Source of the DNA: an uncultured Eggerthella sp.
GTDB lineage: Bacteria > Actinomycetota > Coriobacteriia > Coriobacteriales > Eggerthellaceae
DNA: 64,000 nucleotides
NCBI GenBank assembly: GCA_900542065.1
Contig: UQLU01000002.1
Location: 124,001-188,000 of the forward strand
Direction: 5' to 3'
A program made the position numbers and the translations under genes. Under the pieces are notes generated by a model, which saw only the letters and a program-made list of their open reading frames with translations, was not told the DNA's origin and made no database searches. Each line of letters begins with the position of its first letter. Positions within the stretch are counted from its first letter, which is position 1. Below are positions 1 to 9,137 of the stretch, one piece after another.

Positions 1-546
1 AACCTGCTCAGCTGCGTTCTTCGCGTGGTTGTAGATTGTGATAACCTCGTCGATATTGCCGTTGAGGTAATTCTCAACACAATAGTCAGTCATGGTTTCA
101 GCTTCTTCAACACGCGGATCGGCGGAAAGGTCGCGGAATGCAAGTACCGGTTCGTGTTCGCGATACTTGAAGTACGCAATAGCTTTCTTACCGCAAGCAA
201 TTATGACAACGTTTTTACCTTCTGCCTTACGATCCTTCATGATCTTTTCAGCACGACGCAAAATGTTTGAGTTAAAGCCACCAGCAAGACCACGGTCAGA
301 AACAATAGCTACGATAAGCGTAGTTTTTACTTCGTCGTGTTCTTTGGTCAGTTCAGCATTGCAGCTGCCCATACGACCAATGTTGCCGAGCAACTCGCGC
401 ATTGCATTAGCAAATGGAGTTGCTGCATCGCAACGCTCAGTAGCGTGGCGAATCTTTGCAGCAGCTACCATCTGCATGGTATGCGTAACTTGCTTCGTCG
501 ATTCGACGGATTTAATTCGTCTTTCGATATCGTGAAGGTTCGGCAT
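1..546 (-). CDS. atpG: F1 ATP synthase gamma subunit, 3' end cut by the window
   Basis: This is the central rotor shaft of F1, which couples c-ring rotation to catalysis in the alpha3beta3 head. The minus-strand reading starts at an ATG at 546 and begins MPNLHDIERRIKSVESTKQ, followed by THTMQMVAAAKIRHA, the typical gamma N-terminal helix. It stays open to position 1, so about 182 residues are present and the conserved C-terminal helix lies outside the window. It follows atpA by 12 nt, in the standard ATP synthase order. The identity is secure. Confidence 0.95.
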   Translation of the reverse strand, partial: MPNLHDIERRIKSVESTKQVTHTMQMVAAAKIRHATERCDAATPFANAMRELLGNIGRMGSCNAELTKEHDEVKTTLIVAIVSDRGLAGGFNSNILRRAEKIMKDRKAEGKNVVIIACGKKAIAYFKYREHEPVLAFRDLSADPRVEEAETMTDYCVENYLNGNIDEVITIYNHAKNAAEQV

Positions 547-558
547 AATCAGACCACC

Positions 559-2118
559 TTACGCGATGAACTGAGCCTTGAATGCTTCAATCTGTGCATT
601 CAGCTCGTTTTCGATCTCGTCGGTAAACTTCTTGCCTTCCCTCAACTTAGCAATCGTACCACCATGGTTGATACGCAAGTAGTCAAGCAATTCGCCACGG
701 AAACGTACGATGCTCTCAACCGGAATATCATCCAAGTAACCCTGATTACCAGCATAGATAGCAATTGCCTGCTCTTCTACTGGCAATGGAGTGTAGCGTG
801 GCTGCTTCAACAGTTCAGTCATAGCTGCACCACGAGTGAGCTGCTGCTGAGTTGCCTTATCAAGGTCGGAACCGAACTGAGTAAATGCTTCCAACTCACG
901 ATAAGCTGCCAAGTCAAGACGCAGAGTACCTGCTACCGACTTCATGGACTTAACCTGAGCGTCGCCACCTACGCGGGATACGGACAAACCTACGTCAACT
1001 GCAGGACGCTGACCCTGGAAGAACAGATTGGTCTTCAGGTAAATCTGGCCGTCAGTAATAGAAATTACGTTCGTAGGAATGTAAGCACCTACGTCGCCAG
1101 CCTGAGTTTCGATGATAGGAAGTGCGGTCAAAGAACCTGCACCGTTTTCATCGGAAAGCTTAACTGCACGTTCCAGAAGGCGTGAATGCAGATAGAAAAT
1201 ATCGCCAGGATATGCTTCGCGTCCGGGTGGGCGACGAAGGGTCAATGACATCTGTCGATAAGCAACTGCCTGCTTAGACAAGTCGTCATAGATGCAGAGT
1301 ACGTGGCGACCAGGATTGTCTGCGCCTGCAGGCTTTCCGTCTTCGCCGGTGTACATGAAGTATTCACCGATAGCTGCACCAGCCATAGGAGCAAGATACT
1401 GCATTGGAGCAGGATCAGATGCGGTAGCTGCAACAACAATGGTGTAGTCCATAGCGCCGCGACGTTCGAGGGATTCTACAACGGTAGATACGGTAGAAGC
1501 CTTCTGACCAATTGCAACGTACACGCAGATCATGTTCTGACCCTTCTGGTTCAGAATGGTGTCGATTGCAATAGAGGTCTTACCGGTCTGGCGGTCGCCA
1601 ATGATAAGTTCGCGCTGACCACGTCCAATTGGAACCATTGCGTCAATTGGAATAATACCAGTCTGCATTGGCTCATGAACAGGCTGACGCTCATGAACGC
1701 CAGGAGCCTTGAATTCGATTGGACGATAACCTTCAGCCTCGATTGGGCCCTTGCCGTCAATAGGTTCGCCGAGTGCGTTAACAACACGGCCGATCATACC
1801 CTTACCGGAAGGAACTTCAAGGATACGGCCAGTGGTGCGGCACTGGTCATTTTCTTTGATTGCAGTGATGTCACCCAGGAGTACGGCGCCAACCTCTTCT
1901 TCCTCAAGGTTTTGAGCCAGACCATAAACGATCTTGCCACCTTCGCCGGTGAACTCCAAGAGTTCGCCCTGCATAGCACCCTTAAGGCCGTCGATACGAG
2001 CAATACCGTCGCCAATTTGTACAACAGAACCGACTTCGCGAGATTCAACGCTGGTATTAAGGGCATCAAGCTGCTTGCGCAGTGCTTCGTCGATAGACTG
2101 TGCGGTGATTTCAGTCAC
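559..2118 (-). CDS. atpA: F1 ATP synthase alpha subunit
   Basis: Non-catalytic nucleotide-binding subunit of the F1 head. A Walker A motif GDRQTGKTS is near residues 174-182, and an N-terminal beta-barrel region is followed by the nucleotide domain and the alpha C-terminal domain with the ALPIIETQAGDVGAYIPTNV stretch. At about 519 residues the length is normal. I prefer the GTG at 2118, which overlaps the atpH stop as TAGTG and lies 9 nt from a GGAGG. An ATG at 2124 is only 3 nt from that site and would add two residues. The tight overlap with atpH suggests translational coupling. Confidence 0.96.
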   Translation of the reverse strand: MTEITAQSIDEALRKQLDALNTSVESREVGSVVQIGDGIARIDGLKGAMQGELLEFTGEGGKIVYGLAQNLEEEEVGAVLLGDITAIKENDQCRTTGRILEVPSGKGMIGRVVNALGEPIDGKGPIEAEGYRPIEFKAPGVHERQPVHEPMQTGIIPIDAMVPIGRGQRELIIGDRQTGKTSIAIDTILNQKGQNMICVYVAIGQKASTVSTVVESLERRGAMDYTIVVAATASDPAPMQYLAPMAGAAIGEYFMYTGEDGKPAGADNPGRHVLCIYDDLSKQAVAYRQMSLTLRRPPGREAYPGDIFYLHSRLLERAVKLSDENGAGSLTALPIIETQAGDVGAYIPTNVISITDGQIYLKTNLFFQGQRPAVDVGLSVSRVGGDAQVKSMKSVAGTLRLDLAAYRELEAFTQFGSDLDKATQQQLTRGAAMTELLKQPRYTPLPVEEQAIAIYAGNQGYLDDIPVESIVRFRGELLDYLRINHGGTIAKLREGKKFTDEIENELNAQIEAFKAQFIA

Positions 2119-2693
2119 TAGCATTCACCTCCATCTGTCTTTTCTTTGAGAGCGATGCGGGCACGATCAAATCTAGTGCGAACGCTTGCGTCCACATAGC
2201 GACCACCCGTGCTCATAATGATGCCGCCCTGAATGGAGGGGTCAATGTGCTCAACCAGCACGCATTCCCTACCCAAGTCGGATTCGGCCTTTTCAGTAAT
2301 TACAGTTCGCAAGTTGTCATCAAGCTCTACAACCGTCGTTACGTCAACAACGTTGAAGTTCAACTTGGATTCAATAAGCTCTTCATACTTGTGATAAACG
2401 CCACGAAGCTTATCCATGTCACGACGAGCAGCCATAACACAAAGCAACGAAACCAAAATATCGTTGTATGAGCCAAATACTGCCTTTACGATACCTTCAC
2501 GCTCTTCTGGGGTATAGCCCTCATCATCGCATGCAAGGCGCAGGTCAATGTTTGAAGCCATGAAACCAAGGATCTCCAGCATCTGGTTGCGGATCTCAAC
2601 GACCGCTTCCTTACCGCCAGCGGCATTAGCGCCATCGATAGCAGCGTTAGCATAAGCTGCAATCGTTTCATTGATGACATGACGATTAGGCAT
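2118..2693 (-). CDS. atpH: F1 ATP synthase delta subunit
   Basis: Peripheral-stalk subunit that joins the b subunits to the top of F1. The 191-residue protein is all-helical at the N-terminus, with a typical C-terminal segment DPSIQGGIIMSTGGRYVDASVRTRF that matches the conserved end of the delta/OSCP family. It overlaps the end of atpF by 8 nt and shares one base with the start of atpA, so the three are translated as a tightly packed set. Position in the operon and the C-terminal motif make the call firm even though delta subunits are poorly conserved. Confidence 0.93.
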   Translation of the reverse strand: MPNRHVINETIAAYANAAIDGANAAGGKEAVVEIRNQMLEILGFMASNIDLRLACDDEGYTPEEREGIVKAVFGSYNDILVSLLCVMAARRDMDKLRGVYHKYEELIESKLNFNVVDVTTVVELDDNLRTVITEKAESDLGRECVLVEHIDPSIQGGIIMSTGGRYVDASVRTRFDRARIALKEKTDGGEC

Positions 2694-3297
2694 TTAAGCT
2701 ACCTGCCTCTTTTACATAGCGTTCGATGAGCTTGCGATGCTCTTCGTCGCTGAAATCTTCACCGATTAAGCGGGATGCTACAGCGATAGACGTATCAGCC
2801 ATGGAATCCTGAAGTTCCTTTACAGCTGCACGCTTTTCAGCTTCAATAGCAACCTTTGCCTTCTCGATCATTGCATCTGCTTCTGCACGAGCACGGTCGG
2901 CGATTTCTTTTTCAAGAGCCTCACCAGACTTCTGTGCATTGTTGAGCATGTTCTGAGCCAAAGACTTAGCGCCTTCGAGCTGCTCTTGATACTCAGCCAA
3001 CAGACGTTCACTTTCCTGGCGTGCTTCTTCAGCTTTTTCCAGGTTAGTTTTGATCGTGTTCTCGCGCTTTTCGAGCATGCCCTCAAATAAAGGCCAGCCG
3101 AACTTAGCAAGAACAACCCATAAGATAATGAAGGCGACGAGCATTGGAATGAACTCTTCCATCTGAGGAAGAATTGCTTCAATTCCAGCTCCACTTTCTG
3201 CGGCGAATGCGGACATTGGGCAAACTGCGGACGCAGCAGCAAAAGCGAGAACACCGCTTGTGCAGTTACGTACATATTTGCTTACAGTTGCGTTCAA
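2686..3297 (-). CDS. atpF: F0 ATP synthase b subunit with a signal-peptide-like N-terminus
   Basis: Peripheral-stalk subunit: one membrane helix (FIPMLVAFIILWVVLAKFGW) then a long charged coiled coil. The start is set by an AAGGAGG at 3306-3312, 8 nt before a TTG at 3297; the upstream TTG at 3336 has no such site. The resulting 203-residue protein is longer than the usual 155-175. The extra about 40 residues look like a signal peptide: basic VSKYVRN, hydrophobic GVLAFAAASAV, then an AFA-AES cleavage-like site. If processed, the mature b would begin just before the usual membrane helix. I infer, but cannot show, that this aids membrane insertion. Confidence 0.93.
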   Translation of the reverse strand: MNATVSKYVRNCTSGVLAFAAASAVCPMSAFAAESGAGIEAILPQMEEFIPMLVAFIILWVVLAKFGWPLFEGMLEKRENTIKTNLEKAEEARQESERLLAEYQEQLEGAKSLAQNMLNNAQKSGEALEKEIADRARAEADAMIEKAKVAIEAEKRAAVKELQDSMADTSIAVASRLIGEDFSDEEHRKLIERYVKEAGSLNA

Positions 3298-3351
3298 TTC
3301 GCTTGCCTCCTTCTCTTCTAATCGGAATTTCGTCAACTATCGTTGGATTTA

Positions 3352-3570
3352 CTAGCCGATGAAGAAAAGAACCAAGCCGAGCAGTGCCAATGCCTCAGAC
3401 ATTGCAGCACCGATGAAGAAGTAGCCCATGAGCTGACCCTTCATTTCTGGCTGGCGTGCAGCGGATACGCAGAGACCATAGGTAGCGATACCGATACCAA
3501 TGCCAGGGCCGATTGCTGCGAGGCCATAGCCAACGACCTTAAGCGCAGCGATAGCGAGTGTAAGTTCCAC
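3352..3570 (-). CDS. atpE: F0 ATP synthase c subunit (rotor ring proteolipid)
   Basis: A 72-residue hairpin of two membrane helices that forms the rotor ring. The glycine-rich first helix has IGPGIGIGIATYG, the polar loop has ARQPE, and the carboxylate of the second helix is the Glu in AAMSEALAL. Sodium-specific c subunits carry Gln in the PGIGQG position and Ser after the Glu. Here these are Ile and Ala, so I infer proton coupling. It lies between atpB and atpF with its own good Shine-Dalgarno sequence (AGGAGG). Confidence 0.97.
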   Translation of the reverse strand: MELTLAIAALKVVGYGLAAIGPGIGIGIATYGLCVSAARQPEMKGQLMGYFFIGAAMSEALALLGLVLFFIG

Positions 3571-3744
3571 GATTACCTCCTTTATTGGGACGAGGGCCTA
3601 TCCCTCATCCTTATTACCTTTCAGCTGTTAGTTTTGTGTACCAGCTGTAGTACCAAAGTTATGCGGCAGACAAACCTTTTCTGTTAGCTTGCTGCCAGCG
3701 TCCGCCCACAGACAGACGCGCTGCCAAAATCTGAACCCTTTTGA

Positions 3745-4533
3745 TCAGTGAGGGTGGATAGCCATACCGATGTAGGAAGAGGACAGAATGGTGAATACGT
3801 ATGCCTGCAAGAAAGCAACCAGAGTTTCGAGAGCATACATAAAGAACAACAAGAAGAACCATGCCACTGCAGGAAGCGCGGTTACGAAGTCCATGTTGAA
3901 TACCGCGAACTGCAAGAAGATGGTGGTTGCCAAAGAGAATACGGCCAAAACCATATGACCCGCCAGCATGTTGCCGTAAAGTCGAACTGCAAGCGTAAGA
4001 ACACGGATGACCATAGAAACGAATTCAAGGAACCAAATAACAGGAATCATAGGACCTGGAACACCAGAAGGTGCAAAGCTTTTCATGTAACGGAAGACGC
4101 CCAGTTCCTTAAGACCATAGAAATTAAAGTAAATAAATGAAATAAGTGCTAATGCCCAAGTAATAGAAATGGTGCCCATGGCAGCCTTTGCGCCTGGGAT
4201 CAAACCAATAACATTAGCAATAAGAATCATGAAGAAGAGTGTTGCCAAGAAGGGAATATGCTTCTTGAACCCTTCACCAATAACATCAGCGCCAACGCTT
4301 TCACGGATGAAGTTGTAACCATATTCAACCGTAGCCGTGAACTTCTTGTGGGGGATCAATTCCAGTTTGCGACCGCTAATAAGAACAATTAGCAGAACCA
4401 AAACAAGCGCGATGAACATATACAGTACGTACTGAGATACATCCCATCCCGCAATGGAAAAGACCGTCGCCGAATCAAACGAGGACGAAAGATGCTGTGC
4501 CTCCTCGACGAACTGTGAAAGTGCTTCACCCAT
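3745..4533 (-). CDS. atpB: F0 ATP synthase a subunit
   Basis: Stator channel subunit that passes ions to the c ring. The 262-residue protein has several membrane helices; the essential arginine is in LTLAVRLYGNMLAGH and the terminal helices contain the usual LETLVAFLQAYVFTIL motif. It follows atpI by about 25 nt and is separated from atpE by 174 nt. That gap is longer than elsewhere in the operon, but I see no clear terminator in it. The family assignment is secure. Confidence 0.96.
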   Translation of the reverse strand: MGEALSQFVEEAQHLSSSFDSATVFSIAGWDVSQYVLYMFIALVLVLLIVLISGRKLELIPHKKFTATVEYGYNFIRESVGADVIGEGFKKHIPFLATLFFMILIANVIGLIPGAKAAMGTISITWALALISFIYFNFYGLKELGVFRYMKSFAPSGVPGPMIPVIWFLEFVSMVIRVLTLAVRLYGNMLAGHMVLAVFSLATTIFLQFAVFNMDFVTALPAVAWFFLLFFMYALETLVAFLQAYVFTILSSSYIGMAIHPH

Positions 4534-4558
4534 CTTGATTCCTTACCTTTCCGTTGCC

Positions 4559-4852
4559 TTATTTCTTGCGTTTAGCAAGGACGTTTTTATAAACGACATA
4601 AAGAGATGTCGACACAATAAGTGCCGCAATCTCGGCTATACCAAATGGAAGAATCGAAGCTCGTGCAACTTGAGCACAGATAATCATGGCGACTATTACG
4701 ATGATGAGGGACACAAACGTGCCCGCCAGTCCGTAGAGCCCCATGCTCATAGGTGCCAGACTGTCCGAACGCCTTGCAAGGCGCAGAGACACAAAAAGAG
4801 GGAGGAATCCAATTATTCCTGCCACAATTCCTGCTGCCACAGCTGCAAGCAT
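4559..4852 (-). CDS. atpI: AtpI-like small membrane protein
   Basis: A 97-residue protein with about three hydrophobic segments and a basic C-terminus (KNVLAKRKK). It sits immediately before atpB, the place normally held by atpI, which encodes an assembly or Mg2+-linked helper of the c ring. The sequence itself is too short and divergent to prove the family, so the name rests mainly on position. It is the first gene of the operon; the 375 bp upstream probably holds the promoter. Confidence 0.7.
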   Translation of the reverse strand: MLAAVAAGIVAGIIGFLPLFVSLRLARRSDSLAPMSMGLYGLAGTFVSLIIVIVAMIICAQVARASILPFGIAEIAALIVSTSLYVVYKNVLAKRKK

Positions 4853-5227
4853 GCTTTCCTTTCCTTCGGTAGCGGGCTTTCTGACCCTCTTGAGTCGGAA
4901 TAACCCTTAAACCACATGAAGCATACGTGCCTCATGCAGGTTTGTTTTATCGTTTTCGATAAAGTGCATTATACGTGGGCGAATGGCAACAAAACCATCG
5001 CAAATTGCACAGTATCTTACATGATCACTACTTTTTGTGACCAAAATCACAAGAAGCCACCACATGCAAAGAACACTCTACCTTACGAACATGTTCTAAG
5101 AAACACTTAGTTTTAAAATTGATGGTTAATAATTTCATTTTGTCCGTGAATGGCACACTCTTTGGTGCCTCATTTCCTCGGCAGTCGTTTAATTTCCTTA
5201 AACACTCCCAAAGCAAGACCAACAAAA
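4853..5227. other. Intergenic region upstream of the ATP synthase operon
   Basis: This 375-bp stretch lies between atpI and the deaminase gene, both on the minus strand. It probably holds the atp promoter. I see a small hairpin, TTTTATCG/CGATAAAG, near 4945-4967 but no clear U-tract. Short open frames here (for example 5028-5225 on the minus strand) show no family resemblance and are not called. Confidence 0.5.
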
Positions 5228-5704
5228 CTACTGGTTTTGACCATCAAAGACGCGCATCTTGATTCCCGATTCATTCAAAAGTTCCATCGCAAGTTCATCA
5301 GGATAGGGATTTTGATAAATGATTTCACTAATTCCCGCATTGATGAGCATCTTGGCGCACACCACACAGGGCTGCGTTGTTATATAGATAGAAGCCCCTT
5401 CAATATTGATGCCATAGCGTGCTGCCTGAAGCAGTGCATTTTGCTCCGCATGAAGGCCGCGACAAATTTCGTGGCGCTGCCCCGACGGAACGCCTAACTG
5501 TTGGCGCAAGCAACCCGTTACATCACAATGCCGCAAACCAGTTGGCACGCCATTGTACCCTGTTGCTAAAATACGACGCTCTTTTACGATAAGAGCCCCA
5601 ACCGCACGACGCATACAGGTAGTGCGTGTAGCAACTTCATTAGCAAGCTTCATGAAATATTCGTCCCATGATGGACGCTCATGTTTTTCTTCTTGCTGTT
5701 CCAT
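5228..5704 (-). CDS. dCMP/cytidine deaminase family protein (ComEB-like)
   Basis: Zinc-dependent deaminase, probably converting dCMP to dUMP to feed thymidylate synthesis. Zinc ligands and the catalytic Glu are visible as HAE near residue 85 and PCVVC near 112-116, with extra CDVTGC cysteines in between as in ComE operon protein 2. The start is the ATG at 5704, because a GAGGAGG at 5714-5720 lies 9 nt before it; an upstream ATG at 5722 would place that ribosome site inside the gene. Length 158 residues is normal. It follows upp by about 70 nt, consistent with pyrimidine metabolism. Confidence 0.85.
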   Translation of the reverse strand: MEQQEEKHERPSWDEYFMKLANEVATRTTCMRRAVGALIVKERRILATGYNGVPTGLRHCDVTGCLRQQLGVPSGQRHEICRGLHAEQNALLQAARYGINIEGASIYITTQPCVVCAKMLINAGISEIIYQNPYPDELAMELLNESGIKMRVFDGQNQ

Positions 5705-5771
5705 TTTGCAAAGCCTCCTCAATGCTAGGCTTACTTGCTCTGTTGATTATTTCTGCTCCTGCTTTTACCGC

Positions 5772-6452
5772 TTAGGCTTTGGGGCCTTCGCTGGTAACAG
5801 GAGTTCCCGTAGTTTGGAAAATTCGATCGCCAGCATCGCCTAAGCCAGGCACAATGTAGGCATTTTCATTCAATCCTTCATCTAGCGCACAGGTAAACAG
5901 ACGAACATCAGGATCAGCATCCAAAACTGCCTTTACTCCTTCTGGCGCTGCCACAATTACCATAGCAACAATATCTTTTACGCCTCGAGAACGCAGTGCA
6001 TGCAATGCCGCACATAGCGAACCGCCCGTAGCTAGCATAGGATCTACCAGCAAAACCTGACGCTCATTAATATAGCCCGGCATTTTTGCGTAGTATTCGA
6101 TAGGTCTGTGAGTAGTTTCGTCGCGATACATCCCCAAGTGAGCCACAGGAGAAGAAGGAATTACTTCTAACATTGCATCAAGCATTGCCAAGCCAGCACG
6201 AAGAATCGGCACAATAACTGGCTCTTGTTTTGCAATACTTTTGCAGGTGCAGGTTGTAATTGGAGTTTTTACCTCTACTTCTTTTGTTGCAAGATGCTTA
6301 GTGGCTTCATAGCATTCAAGCAACGTTATTTCATGTACTGTTTGGCGAAATACCGAACTCGGTGTTGTTTCGTTGCGCAATACCGAAAGCTTATGAGCAA
6401 TTAAAGGATGATCCAATACCGTCAAACGATCCCCAAAAATATGATTTTGCAC
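5772..6452 (-). CDS. upp: Uracil phosphoribosyltransferase
   Basis: Salvages uracil with PRPP to make UMP. The PRPP-binding motif VDPMLATGGS is at about residues 136-145, and the uracil-binding end contains YIVPGLGDAGDRIF. The length (226) is slightly above the usual 209 because of a short C-terminal tail, TSEGPKA. It is followed on the same strand by the deaminase gene, and is separated from glyA by a strong terminator, so it likely has its own promoter in the 100 bp upstream. Confidence 0.95.
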   Translation of the reverse strand: MQNHIFGDRLTVLDHPLIAHKLSVLRNETTPSSVFRQTVHEITLLECYEATKHLATKEVEVKTPITTCTCKSIAKQEPVIVPILRAGLAMLDAMLEVIPSSPVAHLGMYRDETTHRPIEYYAKMPGYINERQVLLVDPMLATGGSLCAALHALRSRGVKDIVAMVIVAAPEGVKAVLDADPDVRLFTCALDEGLNENAYIVPGLGDAGDRIFQTTGTPVTSEGPKA

Positions 6453-6561
6453 GGTTTTTCCTCTCGATAAACATATGATTTAGCGCTTATAGGCATTAGG
6501 CTAGCGCCATTGCCGTTAGGTTAGCACATGCCTCTTTATAATTAATCCCTTTATAAAACGA

Positions 6562-6587
6562 AAGCACCCTCATACAAGAGGGTGCTT
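6562..6587 (-). terminator. Intrinsic terminator of glyA
   Basis: A perfect 10-bp stem, AAGCACCCTC (6562-6571) with GAGGGTGCTT (6578-6587), and a 6-nt loop. On the minus strand it is followed by TTCGTTTTATAA. It lies 15 nt after the glyA stop. Confidence 0.85.
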
Positions 6588-6601
6588 CATGATATTGCTA
6601 A

Positions 6602-7852
6602 TTAAAAGTTTGGATACAGCGGATGCTTGTCGAGAAGCTCTTTAACTTCGCCAGCAATTTCATTGAGGCGCGCCTCATCATTAGCGCTGTAAACGCTTGC
6701 AGCAATAAGCTGACCAATACGGGTGAATTCATCCTTATCAAAGCCACGCGTAGTAGCAGCAGCGGAACCAACACGAATACCGCTGGTTACAAATGGGGAG
6801 CGAGTTTCGTTAGGAATAGTGTTCTTATTTACCGTCAAACCAACACTTTCGAGAACCTTTTCGGCATCCTTACCGGTAATATCTGCAGGGGTAAGGTCTA
6901 CTAAACACAGATGATTGTCGGTACCACCAGATACCAAACGAAGTCCACCATCAACCATGCCTTCGCCCATAGCAGAAGAATTCTCTACGACATGATCGAT
7001 ATAGGTCTTAAATTCAGGCTTCAATGCTTCACCAAAAGCGACTGCCTTTGCAGCAATAATATGCATCAAAGGACCACCCTGGGAGCCAGGGAATACTGCC
7101 TTGTCAATTTTCTTGGCAATCTCTTCATTGTTGGTAAGAATAAAGCCACCGCGAGGACCGCGCAGAGTCTTGTGGCTAGTAGAAGTAACCACATCAGCAT
7201 AAGGAACAGGACTTGGATGTGCACCTGTTGCAACAAGACCCGCAATGTGAGCCATGTCAATCATCAAGTATGCGCCCACCTCATCGGCAATTTCGCGCAT
7301 ACGCTTAAAATCGATAACACGAGGATAAGCAGAAGCGCCACCCACGATGAGCTTTGGCTTGCATTCCTTAGCGATACGCTCCATTTCGTCGTAGTCGATA
7401 AGCTCAGTTTCTGGATTAACGCCATAAGCAACGATGTGGTAATCCTTGCCAGAAAAGTTAACAGGAGATCCATGCGTGAGGTGTCCACCGTGATCCAGAG
7501 ACAAGCCCAAAACCGTATCGCCTAAGTTCACTAACGCCTGATACGCTGCCAAGTTTGCATTTGCACCACTATGGGGCTGAACATTAGCAAAGTTGCAGTT
7601 AAACAATTTCTTAGCGCGATCACGAGCAAGATCTTCTACGATGTCTACCTTTTCGCAGCCACCGTAATAACGCTTTCCAGGATAACCTTCAGCATATTTA
7701 TTAGTAAGCACAGAACCCATTGCCTGCATTACCGCTGGTGAAGCAAAGTTCTCTGAAGCAATCAATTCAATAGAGGAACGCTGACGTGACAACTCCTGAT
7801 CAATTGCGTCGGCTACTTGAGGATCTTCAGCGGCAAGTTGGTCTAGGAACAT
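6602..7852 (-). CDS. glyA: Serine hydroxymethyltransferase
   Basis: PLP enzyme that interconverts serine and glycine and charges tetrahydrofolate with a one-carbon unit. The PLP lysine is K228 in TSTSHKTLRGPRGG; the PLP-contacting regions LIASENF, QPHSGANAN and MIDMAHIAGL are all intact. 416 residues is the standard bacterial length. It is a single-gene unit bounded by terminators on both sides. No glycine riboswitch is visible in the short 70-nt gap upstream. Confidence 0.97.
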   Translation of the reverse strand: MFLDQLAAEDPQVADAIDQELSRQRSSIELIASENFASPAVMQAMGSVLTNKYAEGYPGKRYYGGCEKVDIVEDLARDRAKKLFNCNFANVQPHSGANANLAAYQALVNLGDTVLGLSLDHGGHLTHGSPVNFSGKDYHIVAYGVNPETELIDYDEMERIAKECKPKLIVGGASAYPRVIDFKRMREIADEVGAYLMIDMAHIAGLVATGAHPSPVPYADVVTSTSHKTLRGPRGGFILTNNEEIAKKIDKAVFPGSQGGPLMHIIAAKAVAFGEALKPEFKTYIDHVVENSSAMGEGMVDGGLRLVSGGTDNHLCLVDLTPADITGKDAEKVLESVGLTVNKNTIPNETRSPFVTSGIRVGSAAATTRGFDKDEFTRIGQLIAASVYSANDEARLNEIAGEVKELLDKHPLYPNF

Positions 7853-7924
7853 AATTTTGTGCCCCTTTCAAAAACAAGATTTCTTTTTCGTTCGTCACAC
7901 CTTAGCACATCAGAACAAAAACAA

Positions 7925-7953
7925 AGTAGGACGGGCACTAAACCCGTCCTACT
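7925..7953 (-). terminator. Intrinsic terminator of the lipoprotein gene at 7983-8573
   Basis: An 11-bp stem, AGTAGGACGGG (7925-7935) with CCCGTCCTACT (7943-7953), and a 7-nt loop. The minus-strand continuation TTTGTTTTTGTT is U-rich. It lies 30 nt beyond the stop codon. Confidence 0.85.
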
Positions 7954-7982
7954 GATACATTGTTTTTACTTAAATGGTTATT

Positions 7983-8573
7983 CTAGAACGAATAATCACC
8001 AATCATGGCATCCATCAAAGCGGTTTGGTTTGCAGAGCTTTGATCAAATACCCAGTTGTTTCCATCCTTAGTAAGCTCAACTGTTACCGCTGTTTCAATA
8101 GGGCTTGCTCCATTGATTTCTCCCATAATAGTCTGACCTGCGTAGGCATAAATTTCATCCATGGAAGTAAATCCTTGAGAAATTGCATCTTCCTGGAAGC
8201 TTGCCTGCCAGTCCATCATGATGGGACCTAGCTGCTTGCTCGTAATATTCATCTCGGCAGTAGCCTTATCACCATCTACCGTAATTTCACCAATGGTATA
8301 GCCAAAACCATCAATCCACGACTTTACCAATTCGGCACTATCAATGCCCATGGTTTCAAAGGTGCTACCCGCACCAGAAGTTGCTTCGTCAGCCAACATC
8401 TGAATAGTTTCATCATCGGGCTCGACAATGATGCTCATTTCCTCATCAATTGCTTTCGTGATAAGCTCCTCGTCTGATTCGCCACCACAACCCACGAGCG
8501 TAAAACTCATTGCTAATGCAGCAACCAGGGCAATAAGAGCAATCCATAACTTCTTTGTTTTTAAGATTCCCAT
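7983..8573 (-). CDS. Predicted secreted lipoprotein of unknown function
   Basis: 196 residues with a clear lipoprotein signal: basic MGILKTKK, a hydrophobic stretch, and a lipobox ending TLVGC with Cys near residue 29. The mature part is acidic and soluble, with one compact domain, and includes GYTIGEITVDGDKATAEM and a terminal WVFDQS segment. That pattern resembles small DUF4878/DUF5105-like domains in which a modelled strand precedes a measured load, but I cannot assign the family. It probably sits on the outer face of the membrane after Lgt processing. It is a single-gene unit with its own terminator. Confidence 0.8.
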   Translation of the reverse strand: MGILKTKKLWIALIALVAALAMSFTLVGCGGESDEELITKAIDEEMSIIVEPDDETIQMLADEATSGAGSTFETMGIDSAELVKSWIDGFGYTIGEITVDGDKATAEMNITSKQLGPIMMDWQASFQEDAISQGFTSMDEIYAYAGQTIMGEINGASPIETAVTVELTKDGNNWVFDQSSANQTALMDAMIGDYSF

Positions 8574-8702
8574 TGTTTTCCTCCCTTTATCCCCTCTTTA
8601 TATATTCGTGCCCACCCCATCTAAGAACGTTTTCCTCCAAGGCCCATTTTGGAAACTTCTTTACAGGAGCGAGAGGCAACCCCACTAGATGATGGGAGTT
8701 AA

Positions 8703-9137
8703 TTAATCCAACGCGTCAATCTTTGCAACGCGATCTGCATGACGACCGCCTGCAAATTCTGTGGCTAAGAATGCATCCACAATACGTTCGTTTTCTTCAA
8801 TGGAAACGAAGCGACCAGAAAGTGTTAGTACATTGGCATTATTGTGTTCACGACATAAAACAGCGAAATCTTCACGCACGATATTTGCAGCACGAATGCC
8901 CTTCATCTTATCTGCTGCCAGGGCCATACCAATACCAGTTCCGCACACTAAAATGCCTCGATCTGCCAAACCCGACTGAACATCCTTGGCAACAGCTACG
9001 GCAAAATCAGGGTAGTCAACACGATCATCGCTATCAGGTCCGCGATCTATTACGTCGTAACCTTTGCGAGCAAGGTAATCAACTAACTGTTGCTTTTGTT
9101 CAAACCCAGCGTGATCCGATGCGAGGGACAATTTCAT
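8703..9137 (-). CDS. rpiB: Ribose 5-phosphate isomerase B (RpiB/LacAB family)
   Basis: Interconverts ribulose 5-phosphate and ribose 5-phosphate in the pentose phosphate pathway. Family marks are SDHAGF (residues 7-12), the catalytic Cys65 in GILVCGTGIGMALAADK, and NNANVLTLSGRF. I start at the ATG at 9137, 145 residues, because AGGAG precedes it by about 6 nt and the family begins exactly here; an upstream in-frame start at 9212 adds an unrelated 25 residues. LacA/LacB share the fold, but there are no lactose or galactose genes nearby. Confidence 0.92.
   Translation of the reverse strand: MKLSLASDHAGFEQKQQLVDYLARKGYDVIDRGPDSDDRVDYPDFAVAVAKDVQSGLADRGILVCGTGIGMALAADKMKGIRAANIVREDFAVLCREHNNANVLTLSGRFVSIEENERIVDAFLATEFAGGRHADRVAKIDALD

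Noticed and set aside
5028..5225. 65-residue open frame upstream of the ATP synthase operon
   Set aside because: No family resemblance, no ribosome site, and composition like non-coding DNA.
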